From contig NZ_VKCZ01000004.1 of the NCBI RefSeq assembly GCF_009299835.1, positions 1 to 64,000 on the forward strand: a DNA stretch of 64,000 bases, in the 5' to 3' direction. Shown here piece after piece: positions 52,180 through 61,327 of this stretch. The first letter of the stretch is position 1, and each line of letters opens with the position of its first letter. The stretch is from Microlunatus speluncae. GTDB taxonomy: Bacteria > Actinomycetota > Actinomycetes > Propionibacteriales > Propionibacteriaceae. The notes under the pieces were generated by a model. It was not told where the DNA came from. It searched no databases and saw only the letters and a list, made by a program, of their open reading frames with translations. Both the position numbers and the translations under genes were made by a program.

Positions 52180-52400
52180 CCGGTCGACACCGGGGCTACC
52201 ATCGGAGCAACACGGCGTTGATCCGGCCATCACCGGTGAGCCTCCGGAAGAACCAGCCGAAGGGCTGCAGTAGAACCGGACGGGTGGGCCCGTCACAGCC
52301 CGCGAACGAGTGGTCGCGCGCGACCCGGCAACGGGCGGACGCGGCAATCGAGGTGGTACCACGGTGGCGACATCGTCCTCGGCCCCAAGGAATCAGCATG
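52180..52400 (+). ncRNA. T-box riboswitch (ileS leader)
   Basis: Upstream of ileS the leader contains the T-box core GAGGTGGTACCACGG (52,350-52,364), whose UGGU can pair with the ACCA end of uncharged tRNA-Ile. It also holds the Stem III segment AGTAGAACCGGACGGGT with its hairpin GACGGG...CCCGTC, and a Stem I region containing ATC (52,229-52,231) as candidate Ile specifier, flanked by GGCC and ACCGG. In actinobacteria ileS T-boxes act on translation start. Limits are approximate; the transcription start is not known. Confidence 0.85.
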
Positions 52401-52425
52401 GTGGACCGAGACGAGAGACGACACG

Positions 52426-55400
52426 ATGAGTTACCCCAAGGCGACCACCGGTGATCAACACCAGGTGCCGGCCGGCCTGAAGCTGTCCGAGCTGGAGGAG
52501 CGGGTGCTGGCCTATTGGAAGGCCGACGACACCTTCCGGGCGTCGATCGCACAGCGGCCGGCCGGCGAGAACGGCGCGAACGAGTTCGTCGTCTACGACG
52601 GACCGCCGTTCGCCAACGGGCTGCCGCACTACGGCCATCTGCTCACCGGCTACGTCAAGGACGTGGTGCCACGATTCCAGACCATGCGCGGCCGGCGGGT
52701 CGAGCGACGGTTCGGCTGGGACACCCACGGCCTGCCGGCGGAGCTGGAGGCGATGAACCAGCTGGGGTTGAAGACGCGGGACGAGATTCTCGAGCTGGGG
52801 ATCGAGAAGTTCAACGCGGCCACCCGGGAGTCGGTGTTCCGCTACACCGAGGAATGGGTTCGCTACGTCACCCGGCAGGCCCGTTGGGTCGACTTCGACG
52901 ACGACTACAAGACGCTCGATCTCGGCTACATGGAGAGCGTGCTGTGGGCGTTCAAATCCCTGTACGACAAGGGATTGGTCTATCAGGGCCTGCGCGTGCT
53001 GCCGTACTGCTGGAACGACGAGACGCCACTGTCCGCGCACGAGCTGCGGATGGACGACGACGTCTACCAAGATCGGGAGGACCCGTCGGTCACGGTCGGG
53101 CTGCGGCTGGAGACCGGCGAGCTGGCGCTGATCTGGACCACCACGCCGTGGACCTTGCCGGCCAACCTGGCGATCATGGTCAACCCCGGGATCGACTACG
53201 TGGTGGTCGAATCCGAGGTCAGCGGAACGACCGAGCGGTACGTGATCGCCGAGGCGCTGCTGGCCTCCTACCCGGAGCTCGGACCGGACGCCCCGGAGCG
53301 AATCGTCCAAGGCCTGAAGGGATCCGAGCTGGTCGGCCGGTCGTACCTGCCGCCGTTCGACTACTACCTGGGCCACCCCGGCGCGCACCGAGTCGTGGCC
53401 GCGGACTTCGTCACGGTCGGCGAGGGCACCGGCCTGGTGCACAACGCCGGCGCGTTCGGCGAGGAGGACATGCAGGTCACCGACGCCGAGGGGATCGAGC
53501 CGGTGATCCCGGTCGACGCCGGCGGCCGGTTCACCGCGCCGGTCGAGGAATACGCCGGGCTGCAGGTGTTCGACGCCAACCTGCAGATCGTTGATCATCT
53601 CCGCGACGGTGGCGGTCGAGTGTCGCCGGGCACGATGCTGCTCCGCAGCGTGCCGTATCTGCACTCGTATCCGCACTGCTGGCGCTGCCGGAATCCCTTG
53701 ATCTACAAGGCGGTGTCCAGCTGGTTCGTCGCGGTGACCAAGATCAGGGACCGGATGGTCGAGCTGAACCAGCAGATCACCTGGGTGCCGGAGCACATCA
53801 AGGACGGCCAGTTCGGCAACTGGCTGGCCGGAGCACGGGACTGGTCGATCAGCCGGAATCGCTTCTGGGGCAGCCCGATCCCGATCTGGAGCTCCGACGA
53901 TCCGGCCCATCCGCGGCTCGACGTGTACGGGTCGGTGGCCGAGTTGGAGGCCGACTTCGGCGTGCCGGTGACCGACCTGCACCGGCCGTACGTCGATCAA
54001 CTCACCCGGCCCAATCCGGACGACCCGACCGGGCGGTCGACGATGCGCCGGGTGCCGGACGTGCTCGACGTCTGGTTCGACTCCGGCTCGATGCCGTTCG
54101 CCCAGGTGCACTATCCACAGCACAACGCGGACTGGTTCGAGCATCACTACCCGGGCGACTTCATCGTCGAATACATCGGCCAGACCCGCGGTTGGTTCTA
54201 CACCATGCACGTGCTGGCCACGGCTCTGTTCGACCGGCCGGCGTTCAGCAACTGCATCAGCCACGGCATCGTGCTCGGCGACGACGGCCAGAAGATGAGC
54301 AAGTCGCTGCGCAACTATCCCGACATCTGGCAGGTGTTCGATCGGGACGGTGCCGACGCGATGCGCTGGTTCCTGATGTCGTCGCCGATCCTGCGCGGCG
54401 GCGACCTGATCGTGACCGAGCCGGCGATCCGCGAGGGCGTCCGGCAGGTGATCATCCCGCTCTGGAACACCTGGCACTTCTTCGCCCTCTACGCCGGCGC
54501 TGCCCGCGGCGGCCGAGGCTACGACGCCAAGATCATCGGCGCCGCCGATCACGTCCTCGACCGCTTCATCCTCGCTCGGACCCGGCGCTTCGTCGGTGAG
54601 GTCGGCGATCGGTTGGCCGGGCTGGAGATCGCCGGCGCCTGCGACGCGGTGCTGGAATTCCTGGACACGCTCTCGAACTGGTACATCCGCCGGTCCCGGG
54701 AACGCTTCTGGGACGGGGAATCCGGGCAAGCACTGGCCGCCTTCGACACGCTGTTCACGGTGCTGGAGACGACCGCGCGGACGGTCGCTCCGCTGCTGCC
54801 GCTGGTGGCGGAGGAGATCTGGCGTGGCCTCACCGGCGGCCGGTCGGTGCACCTGACCGACTGGCCGGACCAAGATCGGCTGCCGGCGGACGACGACCTG
54901 GTGCGGGCGATGGATCGCACCCGCGAGGTGTGCTCGACCGGCTCGGCGCTGCGCAAGCGGGCCGGGCTCCGGGTCCGGCTGCCGCTGTCCCGGCTGACCA
55001 TCGTCACCGACGACGCCGCCGCGCTGCGGGAGCTGACCGGCCTGATCGGCGAGGAGCTCAACGTCCGCGAGGTCGTGCTGACCGAGTTGGCCGCCATCGA
55101 CCCCGCGGCGCTGGGGGTGCACCGGGAGCTGCGGGTCGACGCCCGCGCCGCCGGTCCGCGGTTGGGTCGCGACGTGCAGACCGTGATCAAGGCCAGCAAG
55201 GCCGGCGACTGGACGATCGATGATCACGGCGCCGTGACCGCGGCCGGCATCGCCCTGCTGCCCGGAGAGTTCACCGTGCAGAGCGTGATCGACCCGGCCG
55301 CCGCGGGTGATCACCGCGAGGTGGCCATGCTGCCCGGCGTCGGCTTCCTGATCCTGGACACCGAGGTGACCGCCGACCTGGCCGCCGAGGGCCTGGCCAG

Positions 55401-55650
55401 GGACGTGATCCGCGCCGTCCAGCAGGCCCGTCGCGACGCCGGCCTGGCGATCACCGACCGGATCGACCTGACTCTCGCCGGTGATCACGCCGTGCAGTCG
55501 GCAGTCCAGGCCCATCAGGACCTGATCACCGCCGAGACCCTCACCGAACGCCTCCGGCTCACCGGAACCGTCGGCGATCGGTCGGTCGAGGTGGGCGAGG
55601 TTCACCGGGTCGAGGTCACTCTGATGGCAATGACCTCAATGCAACAGTGA
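52426..55650 (+). CDS. ileS: Isoleucyl-tRNA synthetase
   Basis: A 1,074-residue class I synthetase, full length. The HIGH motif is [11 protein letters not shown] (His68-Tyr-Gly-His71) and KMSKS is [11 protein letters not shown] (623-627). The CP1 editing domain (about 200-400) with [13 protein letters not shown], the catalytic core and the anticodon-binding domain (from about 680) are present. HYGH and the [11 protein letters not shown] form suggest the eukaryotic-like type of IleS, often less sensitive to mupirocin. The C-terminal zinc finger of the classical bacterial type is not evident. Its stop codon lies in the toxin-antitoxin operator. Confidence 0.96.
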   Translation: MSYPKATTGDQHQVPAGLKLSELEERVLAYWKADDTFRASIAQRPAGENGANEFVVYDGPPFANGLPHYGHLLTGYVKDVVPRFQTMRGRRVERRFGWDTHGLPAELEAMNQLGLKTRDEILELGIEKFNAATRESVFRYTEEWVRYVTRQARWVDFDDDYKTLDLGYMESVLWAFKSLYDKGLVYQGLRVLPYCWNDETPLSAHELRMDDDVYQDREDPSVTVGLRLETGELALIWTTTPWTLPANLAIMVNPGIDYVVVESEVSGTTERYVIAEALLASYPELGPDAPERIVQGLKGSELVGRSYLPPFDYYLGHPGAHRVVAADFVTVGEGTGLVHNAGAFGEEDMQVTDAEGIEPVIPVDAGGRFTAPVEEYAGLQVFDANLQIVDHLRDGGGRVSPGTMLLRSVPYLHSYPHCWRCRNPLIYKAVSSWFVAVTKIRDRMVELNQQITWVPEHIKDGQFGNWLAGARDWSISRNRFWGSPIPIWSSDDPAHPRLDVYGSVAELEADFGVPVTDLHRPYVDQLTRPNPDDPTGRSTMRRVPDVLDVWFDSGSMPFAQVHYPQHNADWFEHHYPGDFIVEYIGQTRGWFYTMHVLATALFDRPAFSNCISHGIVLGDDGQKMSKSLRNYPDIWQVFDRDGADAMRWFLMSSPILRGGDLIVTEPAIREGVRQVIIPLWNTWHFFALYAGAARGGRGYDAKIIGAADHVLDRFILARTRRFVGEVGDRLAGLEIAGACDAVLEFLDTLSNWYIRRSRERFWDGESGQALAAFDTLFTVLETTARTVAPLLPLVAEEIWRGLTGGRSVHLTDWPDQDRLPADDDLVRAMDRTREVCSTGSALRKRAGLRVRLPLSRLTIVTDDAAALRELTGLIGEELNVREVVLTELAAIDPAALGVHRELRVDARAAGPRLGRDVQTVIKASKAGDWTIDDHGAVTAAGIALLPGEFTVQSVIDPAAAGDHREVAMLPGVGFLILDTEVTADLAAEGLARDVIRAVQQARRDAGLAITDRIDLTLAGDHAVQSAVQAHQDLITAETLTERLRLTGTVGDRSVEVGEVHRVEVTLMAMTSMQQ

Positions 55651-55664
55651 TATCATTGTTGCAT
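55639..55664 (+). promoter_or_regulatory. Operator/promoter of the FitAB toxin-antitoxin pair
   Basis: A 26-bp palindrome begins ATGCAACAGTGATATCATTG and ends TTGTTGCAT; 24 of 26 positions obey dyad symmetry. It overlaps the last codons and TGA (55,648-55,650) of ileS. TGATATCAT within it looks like an extended -10 (TG-N-TATCAT). The antitoxin ATG is 14 bases past the palindrome. FitAB complexes are known to bind an inverted repeat at their own promoter. Confidence 0.8.
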
Positions 55665-55677
55665 CGAGGAGGTGCTC

Positions 55678-55926
55678 ATGTCGGCCATCACCATCCGCAA
55701 GTTGCCGGACGGCGCCAAGCAACGGCTACGGATGCGCGCCGCGGCGCACGGACGTTCGATGGAGGCCGAGGCGCGCACGATCCTGCTCGAAGCGCTGGAC
55801 CAGACGCAGCGCGTCGATCTGACCTGGATCGAGCAACTGATCCAGGTCGGCGACCAACTCGGCGGGGTCGAGTTGGTGCTGGACGACGATGAGCCTGCCA
55901 CCGCCGCCGACCTGTCCGAGTCGTGA
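55678..55926 (+). CDS. FitA-like ribbon-helix-helix antitoxin
   Basis: An 82-residue antitoxin. The N-terminal RHH reads SAITIRKLPDGAKQRLRMRA followed by the helix SMEAEARTILLEAL, the FitA/VapB type; the acidic C-terminus (ELVLDDDEPATAADL) is the expected toxin-neutralising part. GAGGAGG precedes the ATG at 55678. The gene overlaps the PIN toxin by four bases. It neutralises the toxin and probably represses its own operon. Confidence 0.92.
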   Translation: MSAITIRKLPDGAKQRLRMRAAAHGRSMEAEARTILLEALDQTQRVDLTWIEQLIQVGDQLGGVELVLDDDEPATAADLSES

Positions 55927-56339
55927 TCATTCTCGACACCAATGTCATCTCCGAGGTGATGCGCGGCTCAGCTGCCGACCACACGGTGCTGGCCTGGATC
56001 CGTAGCCTTCAGGACCAGCCGGTGACGACCGTGATCAACCGAGCGGAGATCATGGCCGGCGTCGCCCTCCTGCCGGAGGGGCAACGCCGGGACCAGCTTG
56101 CGCGGGCTGCCCGATCGGCCTTCGACCAATTGGGCGTTTGCCTGCCGCTCGTGCCGGAATGTGCCTCGACGTACGCCACGATCGTTGCGGCTCGCCGGGC
56201 ATCGGGCCGACCGATCGGCAGCATGGATGCCTTGATCGGATCCATCGCCAGGGTGGCGGGCGCGCAGCTCGCCACCCGCGATGTCGCCGACTTCGCCGAG
56301 GTCGGCGTCGAGGTGATCAACCCGTGGCTGCGCCCCTGA
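55923..56339 (+). CDS. FitB/VapC-like PIN-domain ribonuclease toxin
   Basis: A 138-residue PIN domain. Acidic residues are conserved: Asp5 (ILDTNVISE), Glu42 (NRAEIMAG), Asp102 (SMDALIGSIAR) and Asp120/Asp123 (ATRDVADF). Such toxins cleave RNA, often tRNA, when freed from the antitoxin. GTG at 55923 overlaps the antitoxin stop (GTGA). The position right after ileS may only reflect integration at the end of an essential gene. Confidence 0.93.
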   Translation: MIILDTNVISEVMRGSAADHTVLAWIRSLQDQPVTTVINRAEIMAGVALLPEGQRRDQLARAARSAFDQLGVCLPLVPECASTYATIVAARRASGRPIGSMDALIGSIARVAGAQLATRDVADFAEVGVEVINPWLRP

Positions 56340-57182
56340 TCACCTCTTCTCGGCGGTGACCAGCAGGTACTCCCAGCGCATGGTGCCGTCGTCGGACCGG
56401 AACCGGGCGGCGAGGTCGTCCAGGGCGGCGTCGAGGGCGGCGGTGCGCTCCGGGTCGTCGGCGATGTTGCGGTAGGTGGCGATGGTCGGGCCGTAGTTCG
56501 TGGTGAAGAACGTCCGGAACGCGTCCGGTTCGCCGAACCGGTCGACCACCAGTTCCTGGCGGCGCAACTGCAGCTTGCCGACCCGATCGCCGAGCAGGCC
56601 CCGGACATGATCTTCGTCGCCCCAGAGCGGCGGCGGCTGGACCCCGGGCGGTGGCGGCGGTGCGTACGGCTTCATGGTGGCGAACAGTTGGCCGATGAAG
56701 CCCTGCGGCGTCCAGCTGATCAGGCCGATCCGGCCGCCGCTGCTGCAGACCCGGACCAGCTCGTCGGCCGTCGCCTGATGGTGCGGCGCGAACATCGTGC
56801 CGACACAGGACACGACCACGTCGAACTCCCCGTCGGCGAACGGCAACGCCTCGGCGTCGGCCTCCCGCCAGGTCAGCGAGGCGCCCTGCTCGGCCGCGAT
56901 CCGCTCACCGGCGGCCAGCAGTTCCGGCGTCAGGTCGCTGGCCACCACGTCGGCTCCGGTCAGCGCGGCCGGGATGGCGACGTTCCCGGAGCCGGCCGCG
57001 ATGTCGAGGACCCGGTCGTCCGGCCCGATCCGGCAGGCCGAGACGAGCACCGGCCCCAGCGCCGCGATCACGTCGACCGCCACGGCGGTGTAGTTGCCGA
57101 GGGCCCAGGTCGCGCGATGCTTCGCCTTCAGTCCCCGGTCGAATTCGGCCGCCGACTGATCGGCGACAGTTTGCTGATTCAT
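56340..57182 (-). CDS. Class I SAM-dependent methyltransferase
   Basis: A 280-residue methyltransferase with motif I RVLDIAAGSGNVAIPAAL, then LPFADGEFDVVVSCVGTMFA and the YNP-like GLISWTPQGFIG. It belongs to the broad UbiE-like/Methyltransf_11 group; substrate unknown. GGAGAGC precedes the ATG at 57182. It is divergent from an HxlR regulator, so it is the likely target of that regulator. It ends one base after the FitB stop codon on the other strand. Confidence 0.88.
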   Translation of the reverse strand: MNQQTVADQSAAEFDRGLKAKHRATWALGNYTAVAVDVIAALGPVLVSACRIGPDDRVLDIAAGSGNVAIPAALTGADVVASDLTPELLAAGERIAAEQGASLTWREADAEALPFADGEFDVVVSCVGTMFAPHHQATADELVRVCSSGGRIGLISWTPQGFIGQLFATMKPYAPPPPPGVQPPPLWGDEDHVRGLLGDRVGKLQLRRQELVVDRFGEPDAFRTFFTTNYGPTIATYRNIADDPERTAALDAALDDLAARFRSDDGTMRWEYLLVTAEKR

Positions 57183-57254
57183 TCCTGCTCTCCCCTTGGT
57201 GCAGCTGTGAGTTGGTTCAACCGCACCAGGGTCCGTCCGCGGGGCATCCTTCAT

Positions 57255-57295
57255 CCAGTGCGCAATCTGTACCGGCACCAGTTCGCGTTCTGTAC
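57255..57295. promoter_or_regulatory. Direct repeats in the methyltransferase/HxlR gap
   Basis: CCAGTGCGCAATCTGTAC (57,255-57,272) and CCAGTTCGCGTTCTGTAC (57,278-57,295) match at 15 of 18 positions, 23 bp apart. They lie in the 170-bp divergent gap. HxlR-type regulators are known to bind direct repeats, so these are probable binding sites. Confidence 0.6.
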
Positions 57296-57352
57296 TAGCC
57301 AAACCGGCCATTCGGTCGTCTACTGAGAAGGACGGACACTCGGGGGTGGACG

Positions 57353-58024
57353 ATGACGTCGTACGGACAGTTCTGTCCCATCGCGAAGGCGATGGAGATC
57401 CTGGATGAGCGGTGGACGCTGCTCGTCGTCCGGGAGTTGCTGCTGGGCAGCCAGCACTTCAACGATCTGCGGCGCGGGGTGCCGAAGATGTCGCCGGCCC
57501 TGCTGTCGAAGCGATTGCGGTCGCTGACCAAGGCGGGCATCGTCGCTCGCGAGCTGAACGGCGGCCGGACGTCGTACACGCTGACCCGGTCGGGCGCCGA
57601 GTTGGTCGAGGTGGTCACGGCGCTCGGGGTTTGGGGCACCCGGTGGATCGGCGAGCTCGGTCAGGAGGACCTGGATCCGCACCTGTTGCTGTGGGACATG
57701 CGGCGGACCATCCCGGTGTCGGCCTGGCCGCGAGCCCGGACCACGGTGGCGATCCGGTTCGACGACGTGCCGCGGGCCCGGTCGTGGTGGCTGGTGGTCG
57801 CCGGCGACGACGCCGACGTCTGCGACTACGACCCCGGCTTCGACGTCGCGATCACCGTCCGGACCAGCCTGCACGCGTTGACCGGGATCTGGCGCGGCGA
57901 CGCCACCTGGGATTCGTCGCTGCGCACCGGCCGGGTGATCTTGGAGGGCCCGGAACAGCTCCGGCGCGCGCTGCCGACCTGGATCGGGCAGAGCACCCTG
58001 GCCGCGACGCCGCGGCCAGGGTGA
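57353..58024 (+). CDS. HxlR-family transcriptional regulator
   Basis: A 223-residue protein. The N-terminal HxlR winged HTH (CPIAKAMEILDERWTLLVVR, HFNDLRRGVPKMSPALLSKR, YTLTRSGAELVEVV) carries the single conserved Cys8 near the N-terminus. The C-terminal half (about 110-223) is a sterol-carrier-like/ligand-binding extension with repeated Trp. It may sense a lipid-like or reactive metabolite and control the divergent methyltransferase gene (inference). Confidence 0.9.
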   Translation: MTSYGQFCPIAKAMEILDERWTLLVVRELLLGSQHFNDLRRGVPKMSPALLSKRLRSLTKAGIVARELNGGRTSYTLTRSGAELVEVVTALGVWGTRWIGELGQEDLDPHLLLWDMRRTIPVSAWPRARTTVAIRFDDVPRARSWWLVVAGDDADVCDYDPGFDVAITVRTSLHALTGIWRGDATWDSSLRTGRVILEGPEQLRRALPTWIGQSTLAATPRPG

Positions 58025-58039
58025 CCTTGATCAACTCGG

Positions 58040-59080
58040 TCAGGCCAGGGCCTGGTTGACCGCACCGACCTGATCGTCGGTCAGCGTGACCTTGCCGGCC
58101 TTCGCGTTGGACTCGAGCTGATCGACGTTGGAGGAGCTGGGGATCTGCGGCCCCATCCCGGGCAGCGTGAGCAGGTACGCCAGCGCCAGCTGACTCACCT
58201 CGAGCTCCCACTCCTGGGCCAGCTTGGCCAGCGACCGGACCTGGTCCAGCTGGCCGGCGAGATCGCCCAGCGATCCCTCGTCGTGCAGCCGGTCACCCGC
58301 GCCGACCTTGGCCGGGTCGAGGTAGCGGCCGGTCAACAGGCCCCGGCCGAGCGGGGAGTAGGGCACATAGGAGATCGAGTTCTCAGCGCAGAACTTGAGC
58401 ACCCCGGAATGATCATCGGTCTCGCCGTTGACCGGGTCGAACTGGTTCTGCACCGCGACCGGGCGGCAGCGCCGGGAGATCCCGCCGGCGACGTCGACCA
58501 GCTCGGACAGTTGATCAACGGAGAAGTTCGAGACCGCGAGATAGCGGATCTTCCCCGCCCGGACAAGATCATCGACGGTCTCCAGGCTCTCCTCGACCGG
58601 CGTGCTCGGGTCGGGCCGGTGGAAATACAGCACGTCGACGTAGTCCAGCTGCAGCCGCGCCAGCGAGGCATCCAGGGCGTCGACGATCGCGCCGCGGGAC
58701 AGGCCGCAGTGGTTCGGCGTGTAGCCGTCCATGCCGCCGTGCACCTTGGTTGCCAGCACGACGTCGCGGCGCTGATCGGGATTGGCCCGGAACCAGCGGC
58801 CGATGATCCGCTCCGAGTTCCCGGAGCCGTTGTTGTAGCGGTTGGCCGTGTCCCAGAAGGTGACTCCGAGCTCGATCGAGCGGTCGAGGATCGCGAAGCT
58901 GCCCGGTCCGTCGACCCGGGAGGCGTCACCGGTGTCGGGATAGCCGAACTTCCAGGTGCCGAGGCCGATCGCGGACGCCGACAGCCCGGAGCCGCCGATC
59001 TTGCGGTAGGGCATGGCGTTGAAGCTGTCCATCGCGTACGGCACGTCGTAACGATCGGGGCGTGGTGTGAGCAGATCCAT
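58040..59080 (-). CDS. Aldo/keto reductase
   Basis: A 346-residue (alpha/beta)8 NADP-dependent reductase. The catalytic tetrad area is visible: FWDTANRYNNGSGNSE (Asp, Tyr), ATKVHGG (Lys) and LYFHRPDPSTPVEES (His). The AKR family 2 signature DLVRAGKIRYLAVSNFS is intact. Substrate unknown. The ATG at 59080 is chosen; GATGATCTTGG precedes it without a clear ribosome site. Confidence 0.9.
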   Translation of the reverse strand: MDLLTPRPDRYDVPYAMDSFNAMPYRKIGGSGLSASAIGLGTWKFGYPDTGDASRVDGPGSFAILDRSIELGVTFWDTANRYNNGSGNSERIIGRWFRANPDQRRDVVLATKVHGGMDGYTPNHCGLSRGAIVDALDASLARLQLDYVDVLYFHRPDPSTPVEESLETVDDLVRAGKIRYLAVSNFSVDQLSELVDVAGGISRRCRPVAVQNQFDPVNGETDDHSGVLKFCAENSISYVPYSPLGRGLLTGRYLDPAKVGAGDRLHDEGSLGDLAGQLDQVRSLAKLAQEWELEVSQLALAYLLTLPGMGPQIPSSSNVDQLESNAKAGKVTLTDDQVGAVNQALA

Positions 59081-59133
59081 CCCAAGATCATCACCGATCC
59101 GCGGAGGATCGCCAACCTGACGAGGGGAGTTGA

Positions 59134-60393
59134 TCACCCGTTGAGCGCGGTGAGCGTGATGAACAGGGTGATCGCGAACAGGGCCAACGCTCCCAGCCCG
59201 ATCAGCACATAAAACGTGGTCGGTCGGCGCCGGCCCTGCTCGGGCTGGTTGATCAGCGCGGGCTGCTGCTGGCTCGGGATCGGCGCGACATGGCTCTGCA
59301 GGTAGGGATTCAGCTGCGTCGCCGGCGTCGTCGGGTAGGCCGGCGGCTGGGTGCCCGGGGAGCCGTAGCCGTACCCCGGTTGGGGTCCGTGACCGGGGTG
59401 CGACGGCTGGCCGGGCCCCGGCGGGCCGATCATGCTGTTCGGGCTGTCACCGGACGGGATCGGTGGGGTCGTGCCCGGGCTCTGGGCCGGCGACTGCGGA
59501 TACGAGGTCGACGGCGAGGGCCGCAGGGTGGTCGATTCGGGCAGCGGGCTGACCGCGGCCGAGGCGGCGTGCATCTGGTCGGCGATGCTGTCCAGGGCCT
59601 GGCCCAGGACCGCGGCCGTCGGCGGCCGGCGCTGGGCATCGGTCGACAGCCCGGACACCATCAGCGCGTCCAGGATGGCCGGCGCGCCGAGCCGGTCGGC
59701 GAGCTTCTCCGGCTCCGCCTGGGGGTTGCGGCCGAGGATGTCGGCCAGCGACCGCACCCTGAACGGGGGCTCTCCGGTCAGCATCGCGTACGTCAGCGCG
59801 CAGAGTGAGTAGACGTCGGCCCGGTGATCCAGCACGCCGATACCGGTGGCCTGCTCCATCGCCATGTAGGAAGGGGTGCCGGCGGTCATCGTCGCGCCCA
59901 CCGCGTCGATCATCGACTTGGCCACGCCGAGGTCGGCGACCAGGACCAGCGTCTCCCCGTTCGGCCCGCGGCTGACCAGCAGGTTTCCGGGGGTCACGTC
60001 GCGGTGGATGATGTCGTTGTCGTGCAGCACCTGCAGCGCCCGGCACGCCTCCGCGCAGAGCCGCAGGGCCCGTTCCGGCTCGATCCGCTGCTTGCGCAGG
60101 TCGTCCAGCGAACCGCCGTCGATGTAGTCCATGACGAAATACGGCCGGCCGTCCTCGAGGGTGCCGATGTCGTAGACCTGAACGATCCGCTTGTCCCGGA
60201 TCTTGCGCATGATCCGCGCCTCGGCGAGGAACCGCTGCCGGACGTCTTCGTTGGCCGACCAGTTCTCCGCCAGCACCTTGATGGCCACCGGGACGTCGAG
60301 GCTGTCGTCGTGGCCCAGGAACACGGTCGCGAAGGATCCGGCGCCGAGGCGCCGGACCAGCCGGTAGCGACCTATCGTCTCCATCGTCAACAT
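59134..60393 (-). CDS. Ser/Thr protein kinase with C-terminal membrane span
   Basis: A 419-residue PknB-like kinase. The glycine loop is LGAGSFATVFLG, the ATP lysine Lys39 (VAIKVL), the catalytic loop HRDVTPGN (130-137) and the metal motif DLG (154-156). The VIb lysine normally seen in HRDVKPxN is Thr134, and APE reads AME. A Pro/Gln/Gly-rich linker (about 285-390) leads to a final membrane span and a very short tail, without PASTA domains. The ATG at 60393 is preferred (60384 alternative); the longer upstream frame belongs to no kinase. Confidence 0.9.
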   Translation of the reverse strand: MLTMETIGRYRLVRRLGAGSFATVFLGHDDSLDVPVAIKVLAENWSANEDVRQRFLAEARIMRKIRDKRIVQVYDIGTLEDGRPYFVMDYIDGGSLDDLRKQRIEPERALRLCAEACRALQVLHDNDIIHRDVTPGNLLVSRGPNGETLVLVADLGVAKSMIDAVGATMTAGTPSYMAMEQATGIGVLDHRADVYSLCALTYAMLTGEPPFRVRSLADILGRNPQAEPEKLADRLGAPAILDALMVSGLSTDAQRRPPTAAVLGQALDSIADQMHAASAAVSPLPESTTLRPSPSTSYPQSPAQSPGTTPPIPSGDSPNSMIGPPGPGQPSHPGHGPQPGYGYGSPGTQPPAYPTTPATQLNPYLQSHVAPIPSQQQPALINQPEQGRRRPTTFYVLIGLGALALFAITLFITLTALNG

Positions 60394-60410
60394 TGTTGCC
60401 CAAGGACGCG

Positions 60411-61271
60411 TCAGGCGCGCCGACGGCTCCCTCTCCGTGGCGTGTCGCCGGTTTCGACCGGGCGATCCGGATGGTTGGACCACTGGGACCAGGAGCCGGG
60501 ATAGAGCACCGGCCGGTAGCCGGCGACGGTCAACGCGGCGGCCGCATGGGCGGCGGTCACCCCGGAACCGCAGTAGACGGCGACCTCGGCGCCGTCCGGC
60601 AGGCCGAGCCCGGCGTAGCGGGCCCGCAGCGCCGCCGGGTCGAGGAAGCGCTGGTCCGGCCCGAGGTTCTCGAAGGTCGGCGCGTTCCGGGCCCCGGGGA
60701 TGTGCCCGGCCCGCGGATCGATCGGCTCGGTCTCGCCCCGGTAGCGCTCGGCCGCTCGTACGTCGATCAGCCGGTCCCGGTCCGCGTACTCCATGACGTC
60801 GTCCAGGTCGGTGGTCGGCAGCGATCCGTACTCGAGGGTGACCGAGCCGGGCTCGGGCCGGCCCTCGCCGGACTCGGTCGGCAGTTCGGCGGCGAGCCAG
60901 CCGCCGAGCCCGCCGTCGAGGATCCGGACGTCGGCCAGCCCGGCGTACCGGAGCAGCCACCAGGCCCGGGCGGCGGCCAGGTTGCCGACATGGTCGTAGA
61001 CCACCACGCCGGCGCCGTCGTCGATGCCCCAACCGCGGGCCGCGGCCTGCAGCACCGCGAGGTCGGGCAGCGGATGCCGGCCGGCCGCGGCCGACGGCGG
61101 GGCCGCGAGTTCATGATCAAGATCGGCATAGACCGCGCCGGGCAGATGGCGCTCCCGGTAGGCGGGCCGGCCGTCCGGCTCGGCCAGGGTCCAGCGGACG
61201 TCCAGCAGCACCGGCCGGTCCGGCCGGGCCAGGGCGGCGGCCAGTTCGGTCGGAGTGATCAAGATCGACAT
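60411..61271 (-). CDS. Thiosulfate/3-mercaptopyruvate sulfurtransferase
   Basis: A 286-residue tandem rhodanese. The N-terminal domain is inactive (DHVGNLAA at the loop); the C-terminal domain carries Cys234 in YCGSGVTAAHAAAAL. The CGSGVTA loop favours 3-mercaptopyruvate-type enzymes over CRxGxx thiosulfate types. It moves sulfane sulfur to cyanide or thiol acceptors. GGAGAGC precedes the ATG. It lies 17 bp upstream of the kinase gene and may share its transcript. Confidence 0.9.
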   Translation of the reverse strand: MSILITPTELAAALARPDRPVLLDVRWTLAEPDGRPAYRERHLPGAVYADLDHELAAPPSAAAGRHPLPDLAVLQAAARGWGIDDGAGVVVYDHVGNLAAARAWWLLRYAGLADVRILDGGLGGWLAAELPTESGEGRPEPGSVTLEYGSLPTTDLDDVMEYADRDRLIDVRAAERYRGETEPIDPRAGHIPGARNAPTFENLGPDQRFLDPAALRARYAGLGLPDGAEVAVYCGSGVTAAHAAAALTVAGYRPVLYPGSWSQWSNHPDRPVETGDTPRRGSRRRA

Positions 61272-61327
61272 GCGCTCTCCTCTGTGGCTCTCTGCCGTCG
61301 TCGTAACGGTTCACTAGGCTAGGCGTT

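Noticed and set aside
52156..52362. An N-terminal extension of the lipoprotein gene
   Set aside because: It would run antisense through the ileS T-box leader, and the GTG at 52,158 already gives a complete lipoprotein signal peptide.
52393..55605. A 1,070-codon open frame antisense to ileS
   Set aside because: Same GC artefact, opposite a complete isoleucyl-tRNA synthetase, with no recognisable motif.
60394..61032. A long N-terminal extension of the Ser/Thr kinase
   Set aside because: It lies entirely antisense to or across the sulfurtransferase gene and has no similarity to kinases; the glycine loop begins just after the ATG at 60,393.
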